This document shows, piece after piece, positions 26,864 to 34,819 of a stretch of 64,000 bases of DNA. The DNA comes from Halobaculum sp. MBLA0143 (lineage in GTDB: Archaea > Halobacteriota > Halobacteria > Halobacteriales > Haloferacaceae): contig NZ_JBGKAC010000001.1 of the NCBI RefSeq assembly GCF_041361465.1, positions 1,116,001 through 1,180,000 of the forward strand, written 5' to 3'. The translations under genes and the position numbers were made by a program. Numbering within the stretch: position 1 is the stretch's first letter; each line of letters starts with the position of its first letter. The notes below the pieces were generated by a model that worked only from the letters and a program-made list of their open reading frames with translations, searched no databases and was not told the DNA's origin.

Positions 26864-27393
26864 GGTTGTTGGTCGGTCGCTGTCGACGGGCCGTCCCACA
26901 CGGAGGTGGGGTCTGCTAACGCCTGACACGCCACGCGCACCGACAGCAGCTCTTCGTCTCCGACCAGAACGTCCGACGGCGGGCGGCGAGTGGCGTCACC
27001 CCCGTCCCGCGGCAGGACCGGGGAGTTGATAACAAACAGATGGCCGAGAGTCATAAGGCTTCTCCCGTACCCGCCGCTTTCCCTCGATTTCTGTACGTGT
27101 GTCCAGTCCTTTCTTGCCAGGAGTTCCGAACGCCCGGGCCGTCGCCGGTCGCCACCGAGTGGTCACCGGCTAGGTCCTGAGACACGGTGACACACGTTCG
27201 CCAGCCACCCCACCCCAGGCCTACTACCCCGCTGTGGGTCGTCGCTCCGTCGTCGGTGCTCCCCCGACACCCACACGAGCGCTCCCCCGACACCCACACG
27301 AGTACCCGCCGGCGCCCCGCGCCGGCGTGCGCGAGTCCGTCGTCGCGGTTTCGAAGACAGGTGGTTTACGACCCGACCGCCAACACCCACGGT
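26864..27393. other. Divergent intergenic region upstream of the prkA operon
   Basis: No firm gene lies here. On the minus strand a TTATGA box near 27052-27058 and a TTATCA box near 27028-27034 could drive the prkA operon with a leader of 130-170 nt. The same stretch also encodes a 64-codon frame from the ATG at 27054 whose TGA overlaps the prkA ATG as ATGA, a coupling arrangement that could mean a small leader protein, but its composition is only partly protein-like. On the plus strand TTTACGA near 27365 precedes the next gene. Tandem repeats occur at 27258-27302. Confidence 0.45.
27258..27302. repeat. Two tandem copies of a 22-23 bp unit
   Basis: GCTCCCCCGACACCCACACG followed by AG occurs at 27258-27279 and again at 27281-27302, separated by one C. 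The copies are identical. They lie about 60 nt before the promoter of the DUF5820-like gene. Confidence 0.85.
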
Positions 27394-27783
27394 GTGACAC
27401 TGGAGTCAGACGACCTCCCGACGGGGTGGCGGCTGTGGAACGAGGAGCCCGACGGCCGTGTGATCCTGGCGTACCGGCCGGACGTGTTCGACGCCGACCG
27501 GTTCGATCCGGCGTGTCTGCCGACGATCTACCTCTCGAACGGCGCCCGGCGGCGTCGCCCCAGCGCCGGCGCCGTCGAGACCGACGAGTGGCACGTCACG
27601 CTGTTCCTGGAGCCGGAAGTCGAAGTCGAGAAGACCGTCTACGACGACCGCGAGAGCGGGCTCACGGGCGCGATGGAGGTCGCAGAACGCTTCGCCGCCG
27701 GCGAGGTGGACCACCGCAGTGCCTACCAGGTCCCGCGGGACGCGTACCTCGACGAACTGGACCGACTCGTCGGCGACGGCTGA
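27394..27783 (+). CDS. DUF5820-like haloarchaeal protein
   Basis: A 129-residue conserved haloarchaeal protein, tentatively DUF5820. It has the opening LESDDLPTGWRLWNEEPDG, a beta-rich core that includes VILAYRPDVFD and WHVTLFLEPEVEVE, and a helical C-terminus. The sequence resembles a compact alpha-beta fold without catalytic signature. The GTG at 27394 is 25-31 nt downstream of a TTTACGA box. The frame is open to 27187 but the extra residues are Pro/Arg-rich and come from the tandem-repeat DNA. The stop abuts the stop of the convergent small gene. Confidence 0.75.
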   Translation: MTLESDDLPTGWRLWNEEPDGRVILAYRPDVFDADRFDPACLPTIYLSNGARRRRPSAGAVETDEWHVTLFLEPEVEVEKTVYDDRESGLTGAMEVAERFAAGEVDHRSAYQVPRDAYLDELDRLVGDG

Positions 27784-27975
27784 CTACGGCTCCGGCGGTT
27801 CCTCGCCGGTGATCTCCGCGACCGCCTCGCGGAACCGTTCGAGATTCTCCGCGGAGTCGGGCGCCGTCGCCGCCTTCGTCCCCGGGAGGTTCGTCTCCTT
27901 CGCCAGTTCGATCTTCCCCGACAGGCCGGCGTGTTCCTCCACGAAGCTGTACATCTCCATGAGTTTCTCTCCCAT
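27784..27975 (-). CDS. Small conserved acidic protein
   Basis: A 63-residue protein predicted to be all helical, with MGEKLMEMYSFVEEHAGL at the N-terminus and LERFREAVAEITGEE at the C-terminus. Its ATG is three bases after the TAA of the V4R-domain gene, so the two are co-transcribed and the small protein may be its partner. The amphipathic helices suggest a protein-protein interaction role. I do not recognise a named family. Confidence 0.75.
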   Translation of the reverse strand: MGEKLMEMYSFVEEHAGLSGKIELAKETNLPGTKAATAPDSAENLERFREAVAEITGEEPPEP

Positions 27976-27978
27976 CGT

Positions 27979-28587
27979 TTACACCTCCTCGAAGAAGTCC
28001 TGCAACGCCGCGACGTACGGCTCTGCTCTGTCGTCCCACTCGTCGATCGGCTTGATCACCCAGCGACACACGTCGTCGCCCATCCCGACACACTCCGTCT
28101 CCAGTTCGAGGACGGGCTCGCCCATGAAGCCGGAACACCACGCCGAGCCGTACCCCATCAGGCTCCAACACACCGGCTCGTCCGACACGCCGTTGTGGAT
28201 GACGTGTTGTTGCGCCTCGTAGGAGTTGTGCCACAGCCCTTCGAAGTAGAACTCCCCGGCCTCGCGGTCGTACTCCATCTCCTCGGGCTCGACGGCCACG
28301 ACTCCCTCCTGGGTGTGGAGCGCCGGCCCGACCTCCAACAGGTCGTCCGGCGTCGCCCAGTCGTACCCCGTCTCCATCTGGAGGTAGTCTGCGTAGCCGG
28401 ACTGGAAGCCGAATCGGAGCAGGAGCTCCCGGGCCTGGTCCGTCCCGACGGCGTCGATCAACTGTTGACGCAACAACCCGATGGCGTCCGCGTTGAACGT
28501 CACCATCCGGTTGGCGTGGAACTCGTTGACGCCCGCCTGTGAGCCGTACGTCAGGTCCCCCTCCAAGTCGAAGTCCGATGCTTGCAT
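27979..28587 (-). CDS. V4R-domain protein (XylR N-terminal/V4R type)
   Basis: A 202-residue protein made of the XylR_N-like sensor region followed by a V4R domain, the small-molecule-binding module also found in bacterial aromatic-response regulators and the TRAPP subunit Bet3. The segments VTFNADAIGLLRQQLIDAVG and LLLRFGFQSGYAD are typical of the N-terminal part. Conserved cysteines in VCWSLM, AWCSGF, TECVG and DVCRWV form the V4R metal or ligand site. There is no DNA-binding or kinase domain, so it may act through the co-transcribed 63-residue protein. The TATA box at 28612 places the ATG at 28587. Confidence 0.85.
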   Translation of the reverse strand: MQASDFDLEGDLTYGSQAGVNEFHANRMVTFNADAIGLLRQQLIDAVGTDQARELLLRFGFQSGYADYLQMETGYDWATPDDLLEVGPALHTQEGVVAVEPEEMEYDREAGEFYFEGLWHNSYEAQQHVIHNGVSDEPVCWSLMGYGSAWCSGFMGEPVLELETECVGMGDDVCRWVIKPIDEWDDRAEPYVAALQDFFEEV

Positions 28588-28611
28588 GCCAGTGGTTGAC
28601 GATACCCCACG

Positions 28612-28619
28612 GATTTAAG
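28612..28619 (-). promoter_or_regulatory. TATA box of the V4R gene
   Basis: CTTAAATC on the minus strand, 25-32 nt before the ATG at 28587, consistent with a leaderless transcript for the V4R gene and the small gene after it. Confidence 0.6.
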
Positions 28620-28672
28620 AAAATCGAAACGACGAACTTCGACGGTCGCGTCCGTCGTTCGTCGCGGCGGAC

Positions 28673-28679
28673 ATTTATG
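28673..28679 (+). promoter_or_regulatory. TATA box of the UPF0179 gene
   Basis: ATTTATG lies 23-29 nt before the ATG at 28702. The two promoters at 28612 and 28673 are divergent and about 55 nt apart. Confidence 0.6.
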
Positions 28680-28701
28680 CCAGCCCCCACAACGGTGCCG
28701 C

Positions 28702-29151
28702 ATGCCCACTGTCACGCTCATCGGCACGCGGCTCGCAGAGGAGGGAACGGAGTTCGTCTACCAAGGGGAGTCGGACGCCTGCGAGGGCTGTCCCTACCGG
28801 GGGCAGTGTCTCAATCTCGTCGTCGGTCGGCGCTACCGCGTCGCCGACGTGCGCGAGAACACCCAGACGCTGGAGTGTGCCGTCCACGACGCCGGGGTGC
28901 GGGCCGTCGAGGTGGAGCCCGCCTCCGTCACGGTCAACGTCCCGTCGAAGGCGGCGTACGCCGGCAGCAAGGCGAGCCTCGCCGGGTCGTGCCCGCACGT
29001 CGAGTGCCCGAGCCACCCGTACTGCGAGCCGGACGGCGCCGAGTTCGACCGGGAGTACCGCATCACGGAGGTCCACGGCGACCCCCCACACGACTTCTGT
29101 GCGCTGGACCGCGAACTCACGCAGGTGGAGTTCGAGCCGGACGACGGGTGA
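28702..29151 (+). CDS. UPF0179 family protein
   Basis: A 149-residue member of UPF0179, a family restricted to archaea and of unknown function. Nine cysteines are arranged in clusters (CEGCPYRGQC, LEC, SCPHVECPSHPYC, FC), which could hold one or two iron-sulfur clusters or zinc ions. The rest is predicted to be beta-rich. Its length matches the family. The start is supported by the TATA box at 28673. Confidence 0.92.
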   Translation: MPTVTLIGTRLAEEGTEFVYQGESDACEGCPYRGQCLNLVVGRRYRVADVRENTQTLECAVHDAGVRAVEVEPASVTVNVPSKAAYAGSKASLAGSCPHVECPSHPYCEPDGAEFDREYRITEVHGDPPHDFCALDRELTQVEFEPDDG

Positions 29152-29178
29152 GCGGGGCCGGCCCCGCCCGCCCGTAGT

Positions 29179-30159
29179 CTACATGTAGCCGAGGTCCCGC
29201 AGCCGCTCCATCAGGTCCTCCTTGTCCTGTGCGCGGCCGGCGCGTTCCGTCGTGTTCTCCATGTCTTGGAGCCACGCCGGCTCCTCTGCGGACTTGTCCG
29301 TGGAGATCTCCGAGCCGAGCGACCGGAACCCGGCGAAGTACTTCGGCGACACCGGGATGTCCTCGTGGGTCAGCCCGTTCGGCAGGTCGTCGTAGTCCTG
29401 CGGGACGTAGCCGTCGTCCGGGTAGTTGTCGACCGTCTCCGGCACGACGAAGTACCAGAACGCGTCCCACACGTCCGCCTCCTCGAACTGGAGGATCGGC
29501 TGGACGCGGTCGTGGGGCGGGTAGATGTCCGGGTCGTGACGCGGCGAGAAGAACGTCTCGTCTGCCCGGGCCTCCTGTTCGTCCCACCGGATCCCGGAGA
29601 TGATCCCGTCGATCTCCTCGTCTTCCAGCGCCTGGTTCAGCGCTACCGTCTTCAGGAGGTGGTTACCGACGTACGTGTCCAACAGGAACGGGAACGTCTC
29701 GTCTTCGTACTCCAGGATGTCCCGGATGTGGTGTCGGTTGTGCTCCGACAGGTCCGCGACCGGGATGTCGTCACCCGGGTCCAGCCCGTTCTCGTCGACG
29801 TACTCGCCCACGTCCGTGTTCCGGGCGTACTTCACCTCCAGATCCCACTCGTCTGCCCACCGCTCGACGAACTCCATCAGCTCGTCGAAGTGCTGGAAGT
29901 GGTCGATGAAGACGGTGGTTGGCAGTTCCAAGTCGTCCCGACCCTCGACGATCTCCTTGACGAAGTACAGCGTCAGCGTCGAGTCCTTGCCGCCGGTCCA
30001 CATCACCGCCGGGTTGTCGTACTCCTCCAGGCCGGTCTCGACGACCTCCAACGCCTTCTCGATCTTGTGCTCGATGCTCGGGTACTCGTCCGGTGACTCC
30101 CCCTCGCCGCTCGTGTAGTCGACGTCGAGGTAGTCGGGGAACTCGGTCGTCTGGGACAT
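29179..30159 (-). CDS. PAPS reductase/CysD-like PP-loop ATPase
   Basis: A 326-residue N-type ATP pyrophosphatase of the phosphoadenosine phosphosulfate reductase superfamily. The PP-loop is WTGGKDSTLTLYF near residue 54. GIISGIRWDEQEARADE is the downstream RRDEE-like motif seen in CysD and PAPS reductases, and VQPILQFEEADVWDAF continues the fold. No C-terminal CGLH cysteine of true reductases is seen, so ATP sulfurylase-like or tRNA/cofactor-thiolation-like activity is more likely than sulfite formation. Haloarchaea share this gene widely, but its substrate is not known to me. The ATG at 30159 yields MSQTTEFPDYLD. Confidence 0.85.
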   Translation of the reverse strand: MSQTTEFPDYLDVDYTSGEGESPDEYPSIEHKIEKALEVVETGLEEYDNPAVMWTGGKDSTLTLYFVKEIVEGRDDLELPTTVFIDHFQHFDELMEFVERWADEWDLEVKYARNTDVGEYVDENGLDPGDDIPVADLSEHNRHHIRDILEYEDETFPFLLDTYVGNHLLKTVALNQALEDEEIDGIISGIRWDEQEARADETFFSPRHDPDIYPPHDRVQPILQFEEADVWDAFWYFVVPETVDNYPDDGYVPQDYDDLPNGLTHEDIPVSPKYFAGFRSLGSEISTDKSAEEPAWLQDMENTTERAGRAQDKEDLMERLRDLGYM

Positions 30160-30324
30160 CGTGTAATGAGATATAATTAGGGGGTTGAAGTGTCTTGTGG
30201 ACTCGGATTGAGAGGCGGTGGCGGTAGACACTGTTATCCACCTCTCGCCTGGGCGTGCCCCGGCCGAACCTACCGACTTGGAGCTGTCAGCACAGAAGAA
30301 GTACTGAGAAATTAGAAAATCAAA

Positions 30325-30356
30325 TAGAAATTTCTAAATATCTATAGTAGTACTAC
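30325..30356. promoter_or_regulatory. Two perfect palindromes in an AT-rich promoter
   Basis: TAGAAATTTCTA at 30325-30336 is a perfect 12-nt palindrome and GTAGTACTAC at 30347-30356 is a perfect 10-nt palindrome. A TATA-like CTATAG lies between them (30342-30347). The arrangement, palindromes on both sides of a TATA box and 9-40 nt before a small ORF, looks like repressor operators. The surrounding 30300-30360 is strongly AT-rich compared with the window. Confidence 0.5.
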
Positions 30357-30364
30357 AACAGGCC

Positions 30365-30490
30365 ATGTTCACAGATATGACTTCAGACGCAGTTGAACAG
30401 CAGTTAGCCATCGAAGATCCGCTCGTCGGTGAGATCACAGACAGGGTCTTCAACGCTCGCCAGTCGACCCTGACTGAGTTCGAGGACTGA
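30365..30490 (+). CDS. Small 41-residue acidic protein
   Basis: A 41-codon ORF from ATG 30365 to TGA 30490 with normal haloarchaeal amino-acid use (DAVEQQLAIEDPLVGEI and EFED at the end). It sits 9 nt after a palindrome and about 20 nt after a TATA-like element, and converges with the MATE gene (17 nt between stops). The protein is predicted to be helical and soluble. I know no family. Promoter position and composition support it as a real, regulated small gene, but this is not certain. Confidence 0.5.
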   Translation: MFTDMTSDAVEQQLAIEDPLVGEITDRVFNARQSTLTEFED

Positions 30491-30507
30491 GTCGACTCAG
30501 AGACATC

Positions 30508-31917
30508 TCACCCGGCGTGTTTCTTTACCGCACTCGTGTACATCCCCTGCGACATCTCGTAGAGAATGTAGGTGAGGAACAGGGCTGCGATGGTGACTGA
30601 CGAGCCGACACGGGCCCAGAACACTCCGACTGTCTCGTACGAGAGCATCACGCCCAGTATCACTGCCAACGGAAGGCGTAGTACGAGTTTGTTGGCCATC
30701 CGGAACATCATCGACGTTCGCGTCCGCCGGGCAGCGTTGAACCCCGAAGATACCACTTTGAGCACTCCCGAAGCAGGATACGAGAGCGCAAGTAGTTCCA
30801 CAAACGTCACAGACAGCGCCAACTCACGCTCGCCGATCGTCGGGACGAACAGCTTCGTGACGGTCGAGGCGGCGAGGAACTGGACTCCGCCGAGCAACAG
30901 CATTCCGGCCACACTGATCTTCAATCCGGAGTAGACGGCAGCCTTGGCCCGTGTGGCCTCAGTTGCACCGATGTTCTGCCCCGTCACGGTCGACACTGCC
31001 GACCCGACGGCACCGACGGGGAGCAGTGCGACCGCCGAGACCCGCGTCCCGACGGTGTACGCGGTCAGGCCCGCGGCACCACCGACGGTGAAGACGACGA
31101 AGAACACGGCCATCGAAACCGCGTTCCCGACGGTGCTACTGACGACTTTCGGGGACCCGATGTCGAGGATCTCTCGCAGTTCGTTCCAGCGTGGCTTCGC
31201 CGTTGCGAGCGAGTACACGTCGCCGTCCCGGACTGCGAGCACACCCGCGACGACGAAGCCAGCGAGGTAGCTGGCGACAGTCGCGTAGGCCGCTCCCCGA
31301 ATACCGAGCTGCGGCAGTGGACCGACTCCGAAGATCAGTAACGGATCGACAGTGAGGTTCGCCACCACGACCAGAACGTTGATGACGAGCGTCGCTCGGG
31401 AGTTTCCACGGGCCAGCAGACACCCCTCCGCAACGTCGCCGAGCCCGGCGAGGAAGATCCAGGTTGCGACAATCTGGATGTACGCCGTTGCCATTTCGGC
31501 GACGGCGGTGCCGCCCGACTGTGGCTGTAACTCCGCGAGCAACGGCGCAGCAGCACCTGCGAGGAAGCGGACTGGCTGTCCGAGGAGGAGCCCGAGCGCC
31601 ACTGCGACGAGGAGCCCGTTGAACGCGACTCGCTTCGCACCCATCTCGTCTTCGCTTCCGTACCGCTGGGCGAACAGAATCCGGGTCCCCGCGAACGGGA
31701 CGTCGATACAGATCCCGATCAGCAGCCAGACGAGCGGGCTCGCCAGCCCCACCGCAGCAACTGCGAGCGCGTTGAACTGACCGAGCCAGAACAGGTCGAC
31801 GATCTGGTTCGCCGTCAGGACCAGATTCTGTGCGAACAGCGGTGTTGCGATCAGGAGAATTGCCTTCGGGATCGACCCCTCTGTAATCTCCTCTCTGGAG
31901 ACATCGAAGTAGCTCAT
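30508..31917 (-). CDS. MATE family efflux transporter
   Basis: A 469-residue multidrug and toxic compound extrusion protein with 12 predicted segments in two similar halves. The N-terminus TEGSIPKAILLIATPLFAQN and the QIVDLFWLGQF segment are typical of NorM/DinF-type archaeal MATE proteins; VDPLLIFG and ISxV-like segments occur in the first half and TGQNIGATEATRAK marks the start of the second. It would export cationic compounds in exchange for Na+ or H+. No regulator is adjacent on the same strand; the small palindrome-controlled ORF converges on it. Confidence 0.93.
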   Translation of the reverse strand: MSYFDVSREEITEGSIPKAILLIATPLFAQNLVLTANQIVDLFWLGQFNALAVAAVGLASPLVWLLIGICIDVPFAGTRILFAQRYGSEDEMGAKRVAFNGLLVAVALGLLLGQPVRFLAGAAAPLLAELQPQSGGTAVAEMATAYIQIVATWIFLAGLGDVAEGCLLARGNSRATLVINVLVVVANLTVDPLLIFGVGPLPQLGIRGAAYATVASYLAGFVVAGVLAVRDGDVYSLATAKPRWNELREILDIGSPKVVSSTVGNAVSMAVFFVVFTVGGAAGLTAYTVGTRVSAVALLPVGAVGSAVSTVTGQNIGATEATRAKAAVYSGLKISVAGMLLLGGVQFLAASTVTKLFVPTIGERELALSVTFVELLALSYPASGVLKVVSSGFNAARRTRTSMMFRMANKLVLRLPLAVILGVMLSYETVGVFWARVGSSVTIAALFLTYILYEMSQGMYTSAVKKHAG

Positions 31918-32168
31918 TGTCTCTGTTCGAACCCCCTTTTCCAGAATCTCCCGCTAGTGCGATCCCGTCTAAATTCGATGCTTGGTCGCTTCACATGGCC
32001 AAATTAGAAACTGTAGGAAAAAGTCTACGACTTGTAATTTAGCTCTTTTTGGATCGTTCAGCCAACACAGTCACGCACAGTCGCCACCTGTTGTTCACAG
32101 CCCTGTGTGGACAGCGATGTCCCGTTCGAGCACTGCTACGGACGACTCGACGGGTAGCTCCGACTGCC

Positions 32169-33542
32169 TCACGCCGACGGATCGGCGCCACGTCGGACCG
32201 CCGCCCGGAGTCTGTCGGCGACACGATCCGGCTCGGCGAGACAGACGAGCGTCGTCTCGTGGAACCAGTACGGCGGTGTCGCCGCCGCCTCGTGCCGGGG
32301 GACAGCGACGGCCCCGACGCTCACGCCCGGCGGCCCGACGAGCGGTCCACGCTCGACACGCACCGCCTCTACCGCGGCGAGTGACGCGCGCCACTGTGGC
32401 GCGTCGAGTCGGGTGTCGTAGGCGACCAACGCTCCGTCGTACAGTCGGTACTCCAGTCTGCCGAACGCGAGGTCGAACTGGACGACCCCGACCAGACAGA
32501 GGAGTCCGACCGCGACGACGACCGACACGGTGACGGCGACGACAGCCGTCTCGATCCCGATTGGAGTCGGTCGCGTCGCGGTCACGGCGACGAGCCCCGT
32601 GACGGCGGCGGTACCGACGAGCAGGACACGCGAGAGGAGGCTCCGCCCCCACCGCACCCACCACGGCGCGGTGTACTCGTCGACCGTCTCCGGGCTCCAG
32701 CCGACGTGCCCGAACAGGCCGTCGAGCGCGCCGAGGAGCCACACCGCCCGCCGTCGCGGCCGGAACGTCGCCGTCGGACTCCCCGTTGGCGCAGTCACAC
32801 TCCAAGCGGACCCGTCGACCGCCGGCGTCTCCTCGCCCGACAGCCGCAGCCCGTAGATCACCCGCGCGAGCAACAGCACTGCGGCGATCACCACTCCCAG
32901 CGCCGAGAGTCCGGCGACCGGTACCTCTCCGCTCGTGTACGCGGTGTCCAACAACAGGATCGGGAAGAAGACCACGAGCGGGGCGACCGGCCGGTACGTC
33001 TCTGGCCGCCGCCAGTCCCGCTCGATCAGCGTCGCTGCCGTCGCTCGTGGGTCGGTCGTCGCGGCGGCGATCGTCGGAGCCCGTTTCACCACGGTGGCGA
33101 CGACACCGCCAGCGAGCACGGCAGCCCCGGGCCACTCGGCAACGACTCGCCACCCGCCGTTGGGGAGGATCACGAACGCCGCCGCGACGACCGGGATCCC
33201 AGCCGTGACCACGAGTGCGACACACCCTCGCGCCGCGATCCGGAGGTTGTGGGGCGAGACCGGTGGCAGCCACCTGACGAACCGCACCGTCCCGACCTTC
33301 GGTAGGAGGTGGCGGAACGGCCCCGGACGGCCGGTCGCGCCGAACGCCGGCGGCTCCGTCGGCGCGTGTTCGTGTCGCGGCGCCGCGAGTGCGACCCGAA
33401 CCTGGTGTGCCAGCGTCCCGACGACCGCGTCGACGGCGTACAGGAGCAACACCGTGTACAGCGGCGCCGAGGCGACGACGACCGCGACGGCCGCGGCTGC
33501 CTCGACTGCGAAGTACGCCCAGCGCCGAACGGTGTCGCTCAT
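32169..33542 (-). CDS. Multi-pass membrane protein with C-terminal PH-like domain
   Basis: A 457-residue haloarchaeal membrane protein with about nine predicted segments. The N-terminal half may belong to DUF6498, which has similar helical hairpins. After the last segment, near residue 370, the chain becomes a compact beta-rich domain (FGRLEYRLYDGALVAYDTR, WRASLAAVEAVRVERGPL, YWFHETTLVCLAEPDRVADRL) that resembles a bacterial PH-like (bPH) domain. The ATG at 33542 is preceded by GGAG at a spacing suitable for a Shine-Dalgarno site, unusual here and consistent with translation from a longer transcript. No function known. Confidence 0.78.
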   Translation of the reverse strand: MSDTVRRWAYFAVEAAAAVAVVVASAPLYTVLLLYAVDAVVGTLAHQVRVALAAPRHEHAPTEPPAFGATGRPGPFRHLLPKVGTVRFVRWLPPVSPHNLRIAARGCVALVVTAGIPVVAAAFVILPNGGWRVVAEWPGAAVLAGGVVATVVKRAPTIAAATTDPRATAATLIERDWRRPETYRPVAPLVVFFPILLLDTAYTSGEVPVAGLSALGVVIAAVLLLARVIYGLRLSGEETPAVDGSAWSVTAPTGSPTATFRPRRRAVWLLGALDGLFGHVGWSPETVDEYTAPWWVRWGRSLLSRVLLVGTAAVTGLVAVTATRPTPIGIETAVVAVTVSVVVAVGLLCLVGVVQFDLAFGRLEYRLYDGALVAYDTRLDAPQWRASLAAVEAVRVERGPLVGPPGVSVGAVAVPRHEAAATPPYWFHETTLVCLAEPDRVADRLRAAVRRGADPSA

Positions 33543-33561
33543 CTTCGACTCCGGAGTGCCG

Positions 33562-33615
33562 TCAGCAGTAGTCGATCTCCTGGATCACGTCCCCGTCGCA
33601 CAGTTCGTTCTTCAC
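33562..33615 (-). CDS. Possible 17-residue leader peptide
   Basis: A 17-codon GTG frame encodes VKNELCDGDVIQEIDYC and ends 19 nt before the ATG of the membrane protein gene. A clear TATA box (GATATATC, 33640-33647) lies 25-32 nt upstream of the GTG, so the peptide could be the first thing translated on a leaderless mRNA, with the downstream gene using the GGAG site. The two cysteines are notable. A chance ORF cannot be ruled out. Confidence 0.4.
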   Translation of the reverse strand: MKNELCDGDVIQEIDYC

Positions 33616-33639
33616 ACCTGCAGACGGGACGACTGTAGC

Positions 33640-33647
33640 GATATATC
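33640..33647 (-). promoter_or_regulatory. TATA box upstream of leader ORF and membrane protein gene
   Basis: GATATATC is palindromic and lies 25-32 nt before the GTG at 33615 and about 100 nt before the ATG at 33542. The spacing fits transcription starting at the small ORF rather than at the membrane protein gene. Confidence 0.55.
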
Positions 33648-33717
33648 ACAGAACTACAACGCACGACACGACCCTACGTCCGCAGGGGAACAAACGACCG
33701 ACCGAAACCGCCCGCTC

Positions 33718-34287
33718 TTACCCGCTGATGAAGTCGTTGTCCCGCCAGTCGACACCGCTGCCCTCGCCTTCACCGTTCGCGGGCGACTCGACGACCTCGA
33801 CGTTCGCGGGACGGTTCTCACCTTCGACGATCCGAGTGGCACGGAGCTCCCCGTCGTCCTCGGTGATGGCGGTGAGGGTACCCTTCTCGGACAGGAGCGC
33901 GATGTCCCGTAAGACGAGGAACATCGGATACTGGAGCGCGGTGTTCTGGAGCACGGTCTCGCGGTCGCCCTTGAAGCAGGCGAACTCCACGAGTTCGGAG
34001 GGGATCTCCTCTTCTTCCTCCTGCATCCAGCCGCCGCCGGGCTTGGGCGGCTCCTCCTCGTAGACGCGGGTCTCGCTCACGCTGGCCTTCAACTGGGCGG
34101 TGGGGGTGTACTTGCTGATGTCGTTGTCGTCCTCGGCGACGGCCTGGAGGATCAAGGTGTTGTTGCGGCGTGACACGTCCACGTCCGCGACGCCGGGCGG
34201 CAGCTCCGGGTCGGAGTCGAAGTGATCGTGGACGTCTTCCAAGGGCAGTTCGAGCGTCGAGTGGAGTCGGTATACGCGACCTGACAT
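33718..34287 (-). CDS. Conserved haloarchaeal protein of unknown function
   Basis: A 189-residue soluble acidic protein. It begins MSGRVYRLHSTLELPLED and has VADVDVSRRNNTLILQA, both beta-strand-like, an acidic Pro/Gly linker with a run of Glu (EEEEEIPSELVEF), and then a helical second part that includes ETVLQNTALQYPMFLVLRD, which looks like a small winged-helix-like region. I believe it is conserved across haloarchaea but cannot name the family with confidence. The ATG at 34287 follows the end of the glutaredoxin gene by 91 nt on the same strand, so read-through is possible. Confidence 0.75.
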   Translation of the reverse strand: MSGRVYRLHSTLELPLEDVHDHFDSDPELPPGVADVDVSRRNNTLILQAVAEDDNDISKYTPTAQLKASVSETRVYEEEPPKPGGGWMQEEEEEIPSELVEFACFKGDRETVLQNTALQYPMFLVLRDIALLSEKGTLTAITEDDGELRATRIVEGENRPANVEVVESPANGEGEGSGVDWRDNDFISG

Positions 34288-34378
34288 TTTGTGTTGTGTG
34301 GGTGCCGGGGTCGCCCGGCGTGTCCGCGAGTTCTCGTCTGTCTGTACGTCGGCCAGACGCTTAAGGGGCGCCCCGCCG

Positions 34379-34717
34379 TCACTCCGCCGCGAGCGTCGAC
34401 TCCAGTTCGCCACGTTCGTCCAGTTCGGACAACACGTCGCTGCCGCCGACGAACTCCCCGTCGACGAACGCCTGCGGGATCGTCTCCCAGTCGGAGTGGT
34501 CCGACAGCGCCGCCCGATACTCGTCTAAGGCGGGCAACACGTCGACGGTCTCGAACTCCTCGACGTACTGAGAGATCAGCTGGAGCGCCCGCTTCGAGTA
34601 GCCACACTGGGGCATCAGCCGGTTCCCCTTCATGAACAACACCACGTCGTTGTCCTCGATGACTCGGTCGACGCGTGTGGCCACGTCGTCCGGCTCACCC
34701 TCTGGCTGGAACGTCAT
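34379..34717 (-). CDS. Monothiol glutaredoxin (CGYS type)
   Basis: A 112-residue glutaredoxin of the monothiol Grx4/Grx5 class. The active-site cysteine is Cys38 in MKGNRLMPQCGYS, where the usual CGFS is CGYS. WETIPQAFVDGEFVGGSDVL gives the cis-Pro (TIPQ) and the glutathione-binding GG-x-D. Proteins of this class deliver or store [2Fe-2S] clusters rather than reducing disulfides. Haloarchaea use gamma-glutamylcysteine instead of glutathione, so the bound thiol here is likely different. The ATG at 34717 gives MTFQPEGEP; the open frame upstream is discarded. Confidence 0.93.
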   Translation of the reverse strand: MTFQPEGEPDDVATRVDRVIEDNDVVLFMKGNRLMPQCGYSKRALQLISQYVEEFETVDVLPALDEYRAALSDHSDWETIPQAFVDGEFVGGSDVLSELDERGELESTLAAE

Positions 34718-34819
34718 ACGGGAACGTTGGTTCGGGACGGGTTTGTGTGTTGCGTTGTCCGATACTTCCGCCGGGCACGACACGGCAGGGTGACAGAGAG
34801 AACAGAACGGGGACCGGAC

